DNA of 62,245 nt from Brevundimonas halotolerans (lineage in GTDB: Bacteria > Pseudomonadota > Alphaproteobacteria > Caulobacterales > Caulobacteraceae), in contig NZ_QTTA01000007.1 of NCBI RefSeq assembly GCF_003730275.1, positions 1-62,245 on the forward strand, given 5' to 3'. The notes below the pieces were generated by a model. That model ran no database searches and had not been told where the DNA came from. It worked only from the letters and a program-made list of their open reading frames with translations. Below, one piece after another: positions 1 to 8,394 of the stretch; within the stretch, counting starts at the first letter, position 1; every line of letters begins with the position of its first letter. A program made the position numbers and the translations under genes.

Positions 1-41
1 CGACCCGACGGCGTCAGACGGGCATTCTTGTGTACGTTCAT
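1..41 (-). CDS. IS481-family transposase, N-terminal fragment cut by the window edge
   Basis: Thirteen complete codons are visible, reading MNVHKNARLTPSG. An N-terminus MNVHKNARLTP is characteristic of IS481-type transposases, where it precedes the helix-turn-helix region. The rest (HTH and DDE catalytic core) would lie outside the window, so activity cannot be judged. It is transcribed away from glmM. The call rests on this short but distinctive motif. Confidence 0.65.
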   Translation of the reverse strand, partial: MNVHKNARLTPSG

Positions 42-128
42 CCGGGGAACTCTTCGGTTGAGGTTGGTGCTTCGCAACCCCAGCTTCTCAGCCCACCCCC
101 GGGTGAACAACCTTCATAGCTTCGACAA
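1..128 (-). mobile_element. End of an IS481-family insertion sequence (partial)
   Basis: The first 41 bases on the minus strand encode the opening of an IS481-type transposase, and the bases behind it up to the glmM stop codon (129) look like the IS leader and terminal repeat. The leader contains a 12-bp inverted repeat (36-47 with 97-108, one G-T pair). The exact outer boundary cannot be fixed from one copy; it lies somewhere between about 105 and 128, directly against the 3' end of glmM. Confidence 0.6.
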
Positions 129-1478
129 CTAGCCGGCTGCCTTCACCGCCGCGCAGATGTCGTCAACGACCGACCGGACCAGCGCCTCGTCGTCGCCCTC
201 GGCCATGACGCGGATCAGCTTTTCTGTGCCCGATTTGCGGACCAGAACCCGGCCCTGCCCCTTCAGTCGCGCCTCGCCCTCGGCAATGGCGGCCTTGACG
301 CTGGCGGCCTCCATCGGCTTGCCCGCCACATAGCGGACGTTCTCGAGGATCTGCGGCACCGGGTCGAACTGGCGGGCCAGATCGCTCATCTTGCGCCCGC
401 TCTTGACCAGCACGGCCAGCACCTGCAGCGCCGAAATCAGCCCGTCGCCGGTGGTCGCATGGTCGCGCAGGATGATGTGGCCCGACTGTTCGCCGCCCAG
501 ATTGAAGCCGCCCTCGCGCATCCGCTCCATGACATAGCGGTCGCCGACCCTGGTCCGCTCCAGCGTCAGACCGTCAGCCAGCAGGGCCCGCTCCAGTCCC
601 AGATTGGACATGACGGTGGCGACCACCCCGCCGCCCATCAGCAGCCCTTGCGCGGCCCAGTCCCTTGCCACCAGCGCCATGATCTGGTCGCCGTCGACGA
701 CCTGGCCCTTCTCGTCGCAGATGATGACCCGGTCGGCGTCACCGTCCAGCGCAATGCCGATATCGGCCCGGTGCAGATTGACCGCCGCGCTCAGCGCCTG
801 CGGATAGGTCGAGCCGCAATCGGCATTGATGTTCAGGCCATTGGGCTCGACGCCCAGCGGGAAAACCTCGGCGCCCAGCTCATAAAGCGTGGTCGGCGCG
901 ACGCGGTACCCGGCCCCGTTGGCGCAGTCGATCACGACTCTTAGGCCCTTCAGGCTGAGCGCCTTGGGAAAGGTCGCCTTGGCCACCTCGATATAGCGCG
1001 CCTGGCTGTCGTCGATGCGCCGGACCCGGCCCAACTGGTCGGCGGGGGCCAGATCGGCATCCAGATCGGCGTCCATCATCGCCTCGATCTTCAGCTCGAC
1101 CGAGTCCGACAGCTTGTAGCCGTCCGGCCCGAACAGCTTGATGCCATTGTCCATGAAGCCATTGTGCGAGGCCGAGATCATCACGCCCAGATCGGCGCGC
1201 ATCGACCGGGTCATCATGGCCACGCCCGGCGTGGGCAGGGGGCCAAAGGTGATCACGTCCATGCCGGCGCTGGCAAAGCCGGCGACCAGGGCGGGTTCGA
1301 TCATATAGCCGGACAGGCGGGTATCCTTGCCGATCACCACGGTGTGGCGCCGGTCATCCTCGGACATGAACATCCGCCCGGCCGCGAGGCCCACCCGCAG
1401 CGCCACCTCGGGCGTCATGGGGTGGGTGTTGGCCCGGCCCCGGATTCCGTCGGTCCCGAAATAGCGTCTCTCAGCCAT
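129..1478 (-). CDS. glmM: Phosphoglucosamine mutase
   Basis: Interconverts glucosamine-6-P and glucosamine-1-P, the second step to UDP-GlcNAc for peptidoglycan and LPS. The 449-aa length is normal for GlmM. The phosphoserine loop ISASHN is at residues 101-106 with Ser104 the phosphorylated residue, the metal-binding LDGDADR loop is near 245, the sugar loop GGEQSGH near 330, and the phosphate-binding [12 protein letters not shown] is close to the C-terminus. It is divergent from glmS, which makes its substrate, across a 196-bp gap. An IS481 end sits immediately behind its stop codon but the gene is intact. Confidence 0.97.
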   Translation of the reverse strand: MAERRYFGTDGIRGRANTHPMTPEVALRVGLAAGRMFMSEDDRRHTVVIGKDTRLSGYMIEPALVAGFASAGMDVITFGPLPTPGVAMMTRSMRADLGVMISASHNGFMDNGIKLFGPDGYKLSDSVELKIEAMMDADLDADLAPADQLGRVRRIDDSQARYIEVAKATFPKALSLKGLRVVIDCANGAGYRVAPTTLYELGAEVFPLGVEPNGLNINADCGSTYPQALSAAVNLHRADIGIALDGDADRVIICDEKGQVVDGDQIMALVARDWAAQGLLMGGGVVATVMSNLGLERALLADGLTLERTRVGDRYVMERMREGGFNLGGEQSGHIILRDHATTGDGLISALQVLAVLVKSGRKMSDLARQFDPVPQILENVRYVAGKPMEAASVKAAIAEGEARLKGQGRVLVRKSGTEKLIRVMAEGDDEALVRSVVDDICAAVKAAG

Positions 1479-1572
1479 GAATATCCCTCACTCCCGGCCC
1501 CCCGGCATGCCCGACATCAGAGACAGAAACCTTGCGAAACCGCAATTTAGGTGTCAGGCCCCGTCGTCTTGG

Positions 1573-1597
1573 CCTAGGGGGGAGCCGCCCCCCTAGG
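1573..1597. repeat. Perfect inverted repeat between glmM and glmS
   Basis: Two 10-bp arms, CCTAGGGGGG (1573-1582) and CCCCCCTAGG (1588-1597), flank a 5-nt loop in the divergent glmM/glmS gap, about 77 bp before the glmS start. No T-run follows on either strand, so a terminator is unlikely. It could be an operator or form a hairpin in one of the 5' leaders. Confidence 0.7.
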
Positions 1598-1674
1598 GCG
1601 GAGTGGGCTTAGACCGTCACAGGCCTGTGCGTAAAGCCATGGTTTTCTGACGATCTTTGATAAGGGACGAACCT

Positions 1675-3489
1675 ATGTGCGGCATCATTGGCGTCACCGG
1701 TACCGGACCGGCGATCCCCCGGCTGATCGAGAGCCTGAAGCGGCTCGAATATCGCGGCTATGACTCGGCGGGCGTCGCCGCCCTGGTCGAGGGTCGCATC
1801 GAGCGTCGCCGGGCCAAGGGCAAGATCGCCGCGCTGGAGGCGGTTTTGCGGGCCGAACCCCTGTCCTCGACCGTCGGCATCGGCCACACGCGCTGGGCCA
1901 CCCACGGCGCGCCCACGACCCAGAACGCCCACCCGCACAAGGCGGGCCGCGTGACCCTGGTCCACAACGGCATCATCGAGAATTTCGCCGACCTCAAGGC
2001 CGAGCTCGAGGCGTTCGGCAATACTTTCGAGAGCCAGACCGACACCGAGGTCGTGGCCCACCTGCTGGATCGCGCCCTCGGCGGCGGCAACGATCCGGTC
2101 GTCGCCTTCAAGTCGGTGCTCGACCGGCTGACGGGTGCCTATGCGCTGGCCGTGCTGATCGAGGGCGAGGACGGCATGATCCTCGGCGCCCGCCGCGGCA
2201 GCCCGCTGGTGGTCGGCTGGGGCGAGGGCGAAATGTATCTGGGCTCGGATGCGCTGGCCGTCGGCCCCTTCACCCAGACCATCAGCTATCTGGAAGAGGG
2301 GGACTATGTCGCCCTCGACCGCACCGGCGCCCGCATGTTCGACGTCGATGGAGAACCGGTCGAACGTCAGAAGGTGATTGTCTCCGCCTCGGCCGCCCAG
2401 GTCGAGAAGGGCGAATACCGCCACTTCATGGAAAAGGAGATCCACGAGCAGCCCGACAGCGTCCAGCGCACGCTCTCGGCCTATCTGGATTTCGTCAACG
2501 GCCGGGCCCTGAAACAGGACGTCGACTTCAAATCGATCGCCCGCATCCAGATCGTGGCCTGCGGCACCGCCTTCTATGCCGCCCAGATCGGGCGCTATGC
2601 CTTTGAAAAACTGGCCGGCCTGCCCTGCGATGTCGAGATCGCGTCCGAGTTTCGCTATCGCTCCCCGGCCCTGATGCCCGACACACTGGCCGTGGCCGTC
2701 AGCCAGTCGGGCGAGACCGCCGACACCCTCGCCTGTTTGACCTGGTGCAAGGGGCTGGGCCTGCCGACGGCGGCGCTGGTCAATGTCCACACCTCATCAA
2801 TGGCGCGCGAGTCGCAATATCTGTGGCCCACCCACGCCGGCCCCGAGATCGGCGTCGCCTCGACCAAGGCCTTTACCGCCCAGGTCGCCGCCCTGCTGGC
2901 GCTGGCCGTCACCGCCGGTGTCGCGCGCGGCCGGATCAGCGCGGACGAAGAAGCCAGACTGGTTCAGGCCCTGTTCGAGTCTCCGCGCCTGATCGCCGAG
3001 GCCCTGCAGATGGAAGACCGGATGCGCGATGTGGCCCACGACCTGTCGCGCGCCACCGACGTCCTGTTCCTCGGCCGGGGTGCCATGTTCCCTCTGGCCA
3101 TGGAAGGCGCGCTGAAGCTCAAGGAGATCAGCTATATCCACGCTGAGGGCTATGCCGCCGGCGAGCTCAAGCATGGCCCGATCGCCCTGATCGACGAGGA
3201 CACGCCGACCGTCGCCCTCGCTCCGCTGGACGATCTGTTTGAAAAGACCGCCTCTAACCTTCAGGAAGTGGCCGCGCGCGGCGGTCCGGTGGTGATGATC
3301 GCGCCCCTGTCGGCGCCCACGCCCCACGGCACCGGCATTACCCGGATCGAGGCGCCGGACTGTCATCCCCTGATCGCGCCGCTGGTCTATGCCATTCCCG
3401 TCCAGATGCTGGCCTATTTCACCGCCGTCCATAAGGGCACCGACGTCGACCAGCCCCGGAACCTTGCCAAGTCCGTCACGGTTGAGTGA
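1675..3489 (+). CDS. glmS: Glutamine-fructose-6-phosphate aminotransferase (isomerizing)
   Basis: Makes glucosamine-6-P from fructose-6-P and glutamine, committing carbon to UDP-GlcNAc. I place the start at the ATG of MCGIIGV because Cys2 must become the N-terminal nucleophile of the Ntn glutaminase; an in-frame ATG six codons upstream would bury it. The glutaminase domain covers about 1-230, followed by two SIS sugar-isomerase domains (about 280-600) with the VSQSGETADT and STKAFTAQ motifs; the C-terminus DQPRNLAKSVTVE is canonical. 604 aa is usual. galU follows 19 bp downstream and is likely co-transcribed. Confidence 0.97.
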   Translation: MCGIIGVTGTGPAIPRLIESLKRLEYRGYDSAGVAALVEGRIERRRAKGKIAALEAVLRAEPLSSTVGIGHTRWATHGAPTTQNAHPHKAGRVTLVHNGIIENFADLKAELEAFGNTFESQTDTEVVAHLLDRALGGGNDPVVAFKSVLDRLTGAYALAVLIEGEDGMILGARRGSPLVVGWGEGEMYLGSDALAVGPFTQTISYLEEGDYVALDRTGARMFDVDGEPVERQKVIVSASAAQVEKGEYRHFMEKEIHEQPDSVQRTLSAYLDFVNGRALKQDVDFKSIARIQIVACGTAFYAAQIGRYAFEKLAGLPCDVEIASEFRYRSPALMPDTLAVAVSQSGETADTLACLTWCKGLGLPTAALVNVHTSSMARESQYLWPTHAGPEIGVASTKAFTAQVAALLALAVTAGVARGRISADEEARLVQALFESPRLIAEALQMEDRMRDVAHDLSRATDVLFLGRGAMFPLAMEGALKLKEISYIHAEGYAAGELKHGPIALIDEDTPTVALAPLDDLFEKTASNLQEVAARGGPVVMIAPLSAPTPHGTGITRIEAPDCHPLIAPLVYAIPVQMLAYFTAVHKGTDVDQPRNLAKSVTVE

Positions 3490-3508
3490 TCCCGTACAGG
3501 AGTCGTCC

Positions 3509-4387
3509 ATGCCCGCCACCCCCGCCCGCCTGCGCAAGGCCGTCCTTCCCGTCGCCGGTCTCGGCACCCGGGTCCTGCCCGGCACCAAGACCACGCCCAA
3601 GGAACTGCTGAACGTCGTCGATCGCCCCATCCTCAGCTATATCGTCGAGGAAGCGCGCGAGGCGGGGATCGAGCATATCGTCTTCGTCACAGGCCGCGCC
3701 AAACAGGCGATCGAGGACTATTTCGACCACCAGATCGAGCTGGAGGCCCAGCTGGAGGCCAAGGGCAAGACCGACATCCTCGAGATGATGAACGGCGAAC
3801 TGGCCATGGCCGGCGAGATGAGCTTCACCCGCCAGATGCAGCCCAAGGGCCTCGGCCACGCCGTCTGGTGCGCCCGCGACATCATCGGCGACGAACCCTT
3901 TGCCGTCATCCTTCCCGACGTCATCGTCGACGGTCAGCCCGGCGCCCTGAAACAGCTGGCCGACGTCTATGCCGAGGTCGGCGGCAATGTCATCGGCGTC
4001 GAACAGGTGCCCGAGGCCGACACCCACAAATACGGCATCGTCGACCCGGCCGAGCGCGACGGCCGCCGCATCTCGATGAAGGGCATGGTCGAAAAGCCCC
4101 CGCGCGGCGAGGCGCCCTCCAATCTTTCGATCTCGGGCCGCTACATCCTCCAGCCGCAGATCTTCGACCTGCTGGCCACGCAGGGCCGGGGCGCGGGCGG
4201 CGAAATCCAGCTGACCGACGCCATGGCCCGCCTGATGCAGGATCAGGCCTTCACCGCCTACGAGTATGAGGGCGTCACCCACGACTGCGGCGACAAGATC
4301 GGCCTGCTGCGCGCCAATGTCGCCCTGGCCCTCAAACGCCCCGACCTCGGCGAGGCCGCGCGGGAAGCCATCTCGGCCCTGCTGTAG
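3509..4387 (+). CDS. galU: UTP-glucose-1-phosphate uridylyltransferase
   Basis: Forms UDP-glucose from UTP and glucose-1-P, a donor for polysaccharide and glycolipid synthesis. The 292-aa protein starts at the ATG after an ACAGGAG ribosome site; the open frame extends further up into glmS but that part is not coding. The nucleotide-binding motif GLGTRVLPGTKTTPKELL is near residue 18 and the MVEKP motif is near 190, both typical of bacterial GalU. With glmS just upstream it forms a small nucleotide-sugar precursor operon. Confidence 0.95.
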   Translation: MPATPARLRKAVLPVAGLGTRVLPGTKTTPKELLNVVDRPILSYIVEEAREAGIEHIVFVTGRAKQAIEDYFDHQIELEAQLEAKGKTDILEMMNGELAMAGEMSFTRQMQPKGLGHAVWCARDIIGDEPFAVILPDVIVDGQPGALKQLADVYAEVGGNVIGVEQVPEADTHKYGIVDPAERDGRRISMKGMVEKPPRGEAPSNLSISGRYILQPQIFDLLATQGRGAGGEIQLTDAMARLMQDQAFTAYEYEGVTHDCGDKIGLLRANVALALKRPDLGEAAREAISALL

Positions 4388-4491
4388 AGGGCCACGGTCC
4401 GGCGGGGCCCCCGGGGCCTTAATCGTGACGGGTTCTGTGGTATAAGCCCCGCCTTTCCACCCGTCCCGCCCGCTTCGACAGGATTGCTCCC

Positions 4492-5646
4492 GTGAGCATC
4501 ACGCTCGATCTTTCCCGCGCCCAACCGGCCACGGCTGCGCCCGTCAACCTCTCGGGGCTGACGCGCGAGGGCCTGCGTCAAGCGTTGATCGACGCTGACA
4601 TCTGCCCGCCGGAAAAGGCAAAGATGCGCGCCTCGCAGGTCTGGGGCTGGATCCACCATTTCGGCGTCACCGACTTCGCCGCCATGAGCAATGTGGCCAA
4701 GGACACGCGCGAAAGGCTGGCCGCCGCCTTCACCCTCGCCCGGCCCGAGATCGTCGAGCGTCAGGTGTCGAACGACGGCACCCGCAAATGGCTGATCCGC
4801 ACCGCCCCGGGCATCGAGATCGAGGCCGTCTACATCCCCGATGTCGGCCGCGCCGGCGCCCTCTGCGTCTCCTCCCAGGTCGGCTGCACCCTCAACTGCA
4901 CCTTCTGCCACACCGGCACGCAAAAGCTGGTCCGCAACCTGACGGCGGCCGAAATCGTCGCCCAGGTCCAGGTGGCCCGCGACGACCTCGGCGAATGGCC
5001 CAGTCCCAAAGAGGACCGCCGCCTGTCCAATATCGTCTTCATGGGCATGGGCGAGCCGCTCTACAATCTCGACCACGTCGCCGACGCCATCGACATCATC
5101 TCGGACAATGAGGGCATCGCCCTCTCGCGCCGCCGCATCACCGTCTCGACCTCGGGCGTCGTGCCGCAACTCGAGGCTCTGGGCACCCGCACCCAGGCCA
5201 TGCTGGCCATCAGCCTGCACGCCACCAACGACCCCCTGCGCGACGTGCTGGTGCCGCTGAACAAGAAATATGACCTGGCCCAGCTGATGGCCGGCATCCG
5301 CGCCTATCCCGGCCTGTCGAACGCCCGCCGCGTGACCTTCGAATACGTGATGCTCAAGGGCGTCAACGACAGCCCCGACGAAGCCCGCGCCCTGCTGAAG
5401 CTGATCGAGGGCATCCCGGCCAAGGTGAACCTCATCCCGTTCAACCCCTGGCCCGGCACCGACTATGAATGCTCGGACTGGAAGACCATCGAGCGGTTCG
5501 CCGCCATCCTCAACAAGGCCGGCTACGCCAGCCCCATCCGCACCCCCCGCGGCCGCGACATCCTCGCCGCCTGCGGCCAGCTCAAGTCCGAAAGCGAAAA
5601 GGTCCGGGCGTCCACGCTCAGGAAGGCGGAGCAGGACGCGGCTTAG
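4492..5646 (+). CDS. rlmN: Dual-specificity 23S rRNA A2503 / tRNA A37 C2-methyltransferase
   Basis: Radical-SAM enzyme that methylates C2 of A2503 in 23S rRNA and of A37 in several tRNAs. The 4Fe-4S motif [13 protein letters not shown] (CxxxCxxC) lies near residue 130, the GMGEPLYN motif near 185, and the C-terminal catalytic Cys is in [11 protein letters not shown]. Length 384 aa fits RlmN. The start is a GTG at 4492. Its TAG stop overlaps the stop of the convergent membrane-protein gene. Confidence 0.95.
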   Translation: MSITLDLSRAQPATAAPVNLSGLTREGLRQALIDADICPPEKAKMRASQVWGWIHHFGVTDFAAMSNVAKDTRERLAAAFTLARPEIVERQVSNDGTRKWLIRTAPGIEIEAVYIPDVGRAGALCVSSQVGCTLNCTFCHTGTQKLVRNLTAAEIVAQVQVARDDLGEWPSPKEDRRLSNIVFMGMGEPLYNLDHVADAIDIISDNEGIALSRRRITVSTSGVVPQLEALGTRTQAMLAISLHATNDPLRDVLVPLNKKYDLAQLMAGIRAYPGLSNARRVTFEYVMLKGVNDSPDEARALLKLIEGIPAKVNLIPFNPWPGTDYECSDWKTIERFAAILNKAGYASPIRTPRGRDILAACGQLKSESEKVRASTLRKAEQDAA

Positions 5647-6044
5647 GTCGCGCCCTCAGCCATCATGCGCTGAAATATTCCCCCGCCGACGCCGCCCGCG
5701 AGCGGAAAGGCTGCGGTGATCCACACTCCATCCCAACCGGCCCAGCTGAGAAACAGCAAAGCCCCGGCAATGAGCGCAATCCCGGCCCCGATCAGGGCTG
5801 AGGGCTGTGGCTGATTCAGGCGCGTCTTCCTGACGATCAGCCAGATGGGCGGTCCAAACAGCGCCGTGCCAATCAGGAAGGCGGGACCCGCGAGGAAGAA
5901 GGTCACCGCCCCGACTACGGCCCCAGCCGGACCGTCCTTCACAACGCCGAACACGGCGAGCTGCATCACATAGGCGGTGGCTGCCAGAACTCCTGCGCAC
6001 AAAGTCGCGACAACAAGTCGGCTGGCTGTGGGAACGGCTTTCAT
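5643..6044 (-). CDS. Small four-helix membrane protein, unknown
   Basis: 133 aa with four predicted hydrophobic segments (about 8-32, 42-68, 84-102 and 106-124) and a short basic loop after the second. I do not recognise a family. Its ATG overlaps the desaturase stop by four bases (ATGA), so translation is probably coupled and the protein may work with that enzyme or in the same membrane process. An upstream in-frame extension lies inside the desaturase gene and was rejected. Its 3' end overlaps the rlmN stop in convergent orientation. Confidence 0.75.
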   Translation of the reverse strand: MKAVPTASRLVVATLCAGVLAATAYVMQLAVFGVVKDGPAGAVVGAVTFFLAGPAFLIGTALFGPPIWLIVRKTRLNQPQPSALIGAGIALIAGALLFLSWAGWDGVWITAAFPLAGGVGGGIFQRMMAEGAT

Positions 6045-6958
6045 CGCACCGCCTCCAGCCGCTCGATCCGCCCCGGCATGACCTCCGGTGTCCGCACATC
6101 CCACGCCAGACCCATCCGTACGAGCAACTGGATGACGCGGTAGCCCCAGTCGCTCTGGCCCGGATAAAGGCCGAGGCGCGCCGAGCCTGGAAAGGCGTGA
6201 TGATTGTTATGCCAGGCCTCGCCCATGGTCGGGATGGCCGCCCAAGGCACATCGTGGGCCTGCACACCCGACGCCGGCACCCGCCAGCTCTGCGGACCCT
6301 GCGTATGGGCCAGACGCCCGACGAACCAGTGGCCGATGATCGAGACGGAGATCCGGACACAAACGCCCCAGACGACAAAGCTCCACCCTCCGGCCAGCCA
6401 CAGCAGCCCCGCAATTGGCAACTGCTGCAGCATCCAGGTGCGCTCCAGAAACCGGTAGAACCGGTCCCGCTGGAATCGACCCAGATCGAACGCGGGCGGG
6501 TGGGCCAGCTCCAGCCGACAGTGCATCTGCCACCAGGCATCGGTCAGGATCGGCGCACGATGGGCCAGATACGGATGGCACTCGGGCTGCCGCTGGGCCC
6601 AGTCGCGCAGGTCGTGGGCGCGGATCATCCAGAACGGGCCGCTCATGCCGACCGCGGTGCCGATCCAGACCAGCGCATGTTCCAGCCACAGCGGGCACTG
6701 GAAGCTCCCGTGGATCATGCGCCGGTGAAAGCCGATGGAGTGACCGAGCAGCAAGGCGCCCCCGGTTGTGACGACGAACACGACAAGCGCGCTCCAGCTG
6801 AAGGTCAGCGGCGCCAGAACGACCGCTGCGACCAGCATGCCGCCGTTCCACAGCGAGTGAACGGGGTCCCAGACGACCCGGCCTTCGACCGGGCTGCACC
6901 CCGGCAGTTCGACAAGACTGTTGACGGCATTCGGATCGTGGACGTCTGACATGCGCAT
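6041..6958 (-). CDS. Membrane fatty-acid (acyl-CoA type) desaturase-like protein
   Basis: About 305 aa with paired hydrophobic segments early (near 35-85) and midway (near 185-225). The first His box GHSIGFHRRMIH and the third box GEAWHNNHHAFP match the stearoyl-CoA-9-desaturase superfamily. The expected middle HxxHH box is replaced by HDLRDWAQRQPECH, so the iron ligand set differs from the classical enzyme; some bacterial relatives share this variation, and activity is unproven. Start chosen at 6958 because of a GAAGG site just upstream; 6952 is the alternative. It is divergent from an ArsR-type regulator and coupled to a small membrane protein. Confidence 0.85.
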   Translation of the reverse strand: MRMSDVHDPNAVNSLVELPGCSPVEGRVVWDPVHSLWNGGMLVAAVVLAPLTFSWSALVVFVVTTGGALLLGHSIGFHRRMIHGSFQCPLWLEHALVWIGTAVGMSGPFWMIRAHDLRDWAQRQPECHPYLAHRAPILTDAWWQMHCRLELAHPPAFDLGRFQRDRFYRFLERTWMLQQLPIAGLLWLAGGWSFVVWGVCVRISVSIIGHWFVGRLAHTQGPQSWRVPASGVQAHDVPWAAIPTMGEAWHNNHHAFPGSARLGLYPGQSDWGYRVIQLLVRMGLAWDVRTPEVMPGRIERLEAVR

Positions 6959-6972
6959 GGCCCTTCGGTAAT

Positions 6973-6986
6973 TAAGTAATAGCTTA
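6973..6986. promoter_or_regulatory. Candidate operator between desaturase and ArsR-type regulator
   Basis: An AT-rich island in the divergent gap carries the short dyad TAAG-N6-CTTA (6973-6986), overlapping GTAA-N4-TTAC. It sits 15-28 bp before the desaturase start and about 50 bp before the regulator start, where a winged-helix repressor could control both. The arms are short, so this is only a candidate. Confidence 0.3.
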
Positions 6987-7038
6987 CACATACGAATGCG
7001 GCTGGCAAGCCCTTAGCAAATCGCTTAAATACTCAGGG

Positions 7039-7362
7039 ATGCAACGTGTGTTCGAAGCCCTCTCCAGTCCCGTGCGGCGCAAGATTCTGGCCTATCTGGC
7101 CCATGCCGACCTGACGGCGGGAGAGATCGCGGCCCGGTTCGAAATCTCCAAACCGGCCGTGTCCCAGCACCTCTCGGTGCTCGAGAATGCCGGTCTGGTC
7201 GCCAGCGAAAAGAAGGGCCAGTTCGTTCACTACAGCCTGGTTGCCGACGCCTTGGCCAACACTCTGAACGGCTATGTGCAGGAGGTCTGCCCCGTCTCGC
7301 GCCCGCTGAAGAAGGAAAGCGCCGCCCTCGCCAGTAAGAGCGCGCCTCCGACGTCAGACTGA
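7039..7362 (+). CDS. ArsR/SdpR-family winged-helix transcriptional regulator
   Basis: 107 aa. The winged helix spans roughly residues 1-85: FEALSSPVRRKILAYL, the recognition-helix stretch KPAVSQHLSVLENAGLV and the wing EKKGQFVHYSL. The CxC metal motif typical of arsenic/zinc sensors is absent; the only cysteine is near residue 82 (VCPVS), so this looks more like the non-metal SdpR-type branch. It is divergent from the desaturase, which it probably represses together with itself (inference from layout). Confidence 0.88.
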   Translation: MQRVFEALSSPVRRKILAYLAHADLTAGEIAARFEISKPAVSQHLSVLENAGLVASEKKGQFVHYSLVADALANTLNGYVQEVCPVSRPLKKESAALASKSAPPTSD

Positions 7363-7650
7363 CGCCCTCCACTGCGCCATATGGCTGCAGGAATTCCTCG
7401 CCGGATCAGCGCCCTGCCCGCATCCCGTACCGACTTTCCGGCCCTGCTCCGGAATGCCCCTACACTGTCGGCCCGCCGGGCGGCACAGGAGGCAATCCAG
7501 ACGGTTCAGACGGTATTCTTCTCCCCCTCTCCGTTGGGACCCGAAGGGCAGCGCGGAGCCTGAGAGGGAGTGGGGGGTGAGGGTCTCTCCGTGGCCTTCG
7601 GCGTGAGCCGTCGCACCGGCCCTGCTACGGCATTCGCCGACAGACACCGC

Positions 7651-7700
7651 CGCCCCTCATCCGGCGCTCACGCGCCACCTTCTCCCATCGGGAGAAGGGA
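7651..7700. repeat. Intergenic palindromic element with C-T-rich stem
   Basis: The stretch beginning CGCCCCTCATCCGGCG ends in a perfect hairpin with arms CCTTCTCCC (7678-7686) and GGGAGAAGG (7690-7698) and a 3-nt loop. The CCCCTCATCCG...CCTTCTCCC...GGGAGAAGG pattern resembles the RIME/palindromic intergenic elements of other alphaproteobacteria. A related half, CTCCCCCTCTCCG, occurs at about 7522-7534. Confidence 0.55.
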
Positions 7701-7736
7701 AGCACCCCAACGAACGGAGAAGCCATTTCATACGGT

Positions 7737-7808
7737 TCAGACTATCCAGACTATCCAGATTATCCAGACTATCCAGACCATCCAGACCCTTCAGACCATT
7801 CAGACGGT
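7737..7808. repeat. 9-bp tandem repeat, eight imperfect copies
   Basis: Consensus CCAGACTAT repeats eight times in register with a few substitutions (CCAGATTAT, CCAGACCAT, TCAGACGGT). Because the unit is a multiple of three it stays open in several frames and would translate as a Gln-Thr-Ile repeat, but there is no credible start or gene around it. It behaves like a minisatellite. Confidence 0.85.
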
Positions 7809-7942
7809 ATTTCCCCCACCCCACCCCGTAACCTTTCGTCACAGACTGTGGCTCCGCCGCGCTTGCGGATTGGGGCTGGATTGAGGCAAGGACGGGGGGC
7901 GGTTTTTTTGTTCCGTGATCCTCAGGCCCGCATACCCCTTCC

Positions 7943-8386
7943 ATGGACTCCTCGTCCCTCTCCAGCGTCCTGACCAGCCCCGAAGTCCAGGCCTTTGCCC
8001 GGGGCTTTCCGGTTCTGATGACCCATCTGGCGGTGACCATCGCCCTGCTGGTGCTGGGCGCGACCCTGTACGCCCTGCTGACCCCCTGGAAAGAGGTCGC
8101 CCTGATCCGTGAGGGCAACTCCGCCGCCGCCGTGGCCTTTGCCGGCGTCCTGATCGGTCTCGCCATTCCGCTGGCCATCAGCCTGTCGGTCTCGACCTCG
8201 ATCCGCGACATCGTCATCTGGGGCGTGGCGACCGTGGTGCTGCAGCTGTTCGTCTTCCGGCTGGTCGACATGCTGCTGACCGGCCTGCCCCAGCGCATCC
8301 GCGAGGGCGAGGTCTCGGCCGCCGTGCTGCTGGTCGGGGCCAAGCTGGCGACCGCCCTGATCCTCGGCGCCGCCCTGGCGGGCTAG
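7943..8386 (+). CDS. DUF350-family inner-membrane protein
   Basis: 147 aa with four hydrophobic helices (about 25-47, 60-82, 88-108, 125-146) arranged as two similar halves, each with a small-residue-rich helix such as GNSAAAVAFAGVLIGLAIPLA. This is the pattern of the DUF350 (YjfL-like) family, whose function is not established. The protease gene starts 8 bp downstream, so the two are probably co-transcribed. Confidence 0.8.
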   Translation: MDSSSLSSVLTSPEVQAFARGFPVLMTHLAVTIALLVLGATLYALLTPWKEVALIREGNSAAAVAFAGVLIGLAIPLAISLSVSTSIRDIVIWGVATVVLQLFVFRLVDMLLTGLPQRIREGEVSAAVLLVGAKLATALILGAALAG

Positions 8387-8394
8387 GGGGGCAA

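Larger units (their letters stand above)
7363..7942. other. 580-bp gene-free region rich in repeats
   Basis: No convincing gene is present; open frames here show repetitive or proline/arginine-rich translations. It contains a CAGACGGTAT-bearing repeat at 7496-7516, a mosaic palindromic element at about 7651-7700 and a 9-bp tandem array at 7737-7808. The CCAGAC motif family links the first and last of these. Confidence 0.7.

Noticed and set aside
1573..1674. glmS ribozyme
   Set aside because: Only a simple palindrome is seen; the glmS ribozyme is a Gram-positive feature with a larger conserved core.
6041..6991. Desaturase start at 6991
   Set aside because: That start would place the AT-rich promoter/operator island inside the gene; 6958 has a ribosome site.
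7737..7808. CRISPR array
   Set aside because: Repeats are 9 bp and contiguous without spacers; no cas genes are present.
7570..7884. Protein with Gln-Thr-Ile repeats
   Set aside because: It is the translation of a minisatellite whose unit is divisible by three; no ribosome site or conserved domain.
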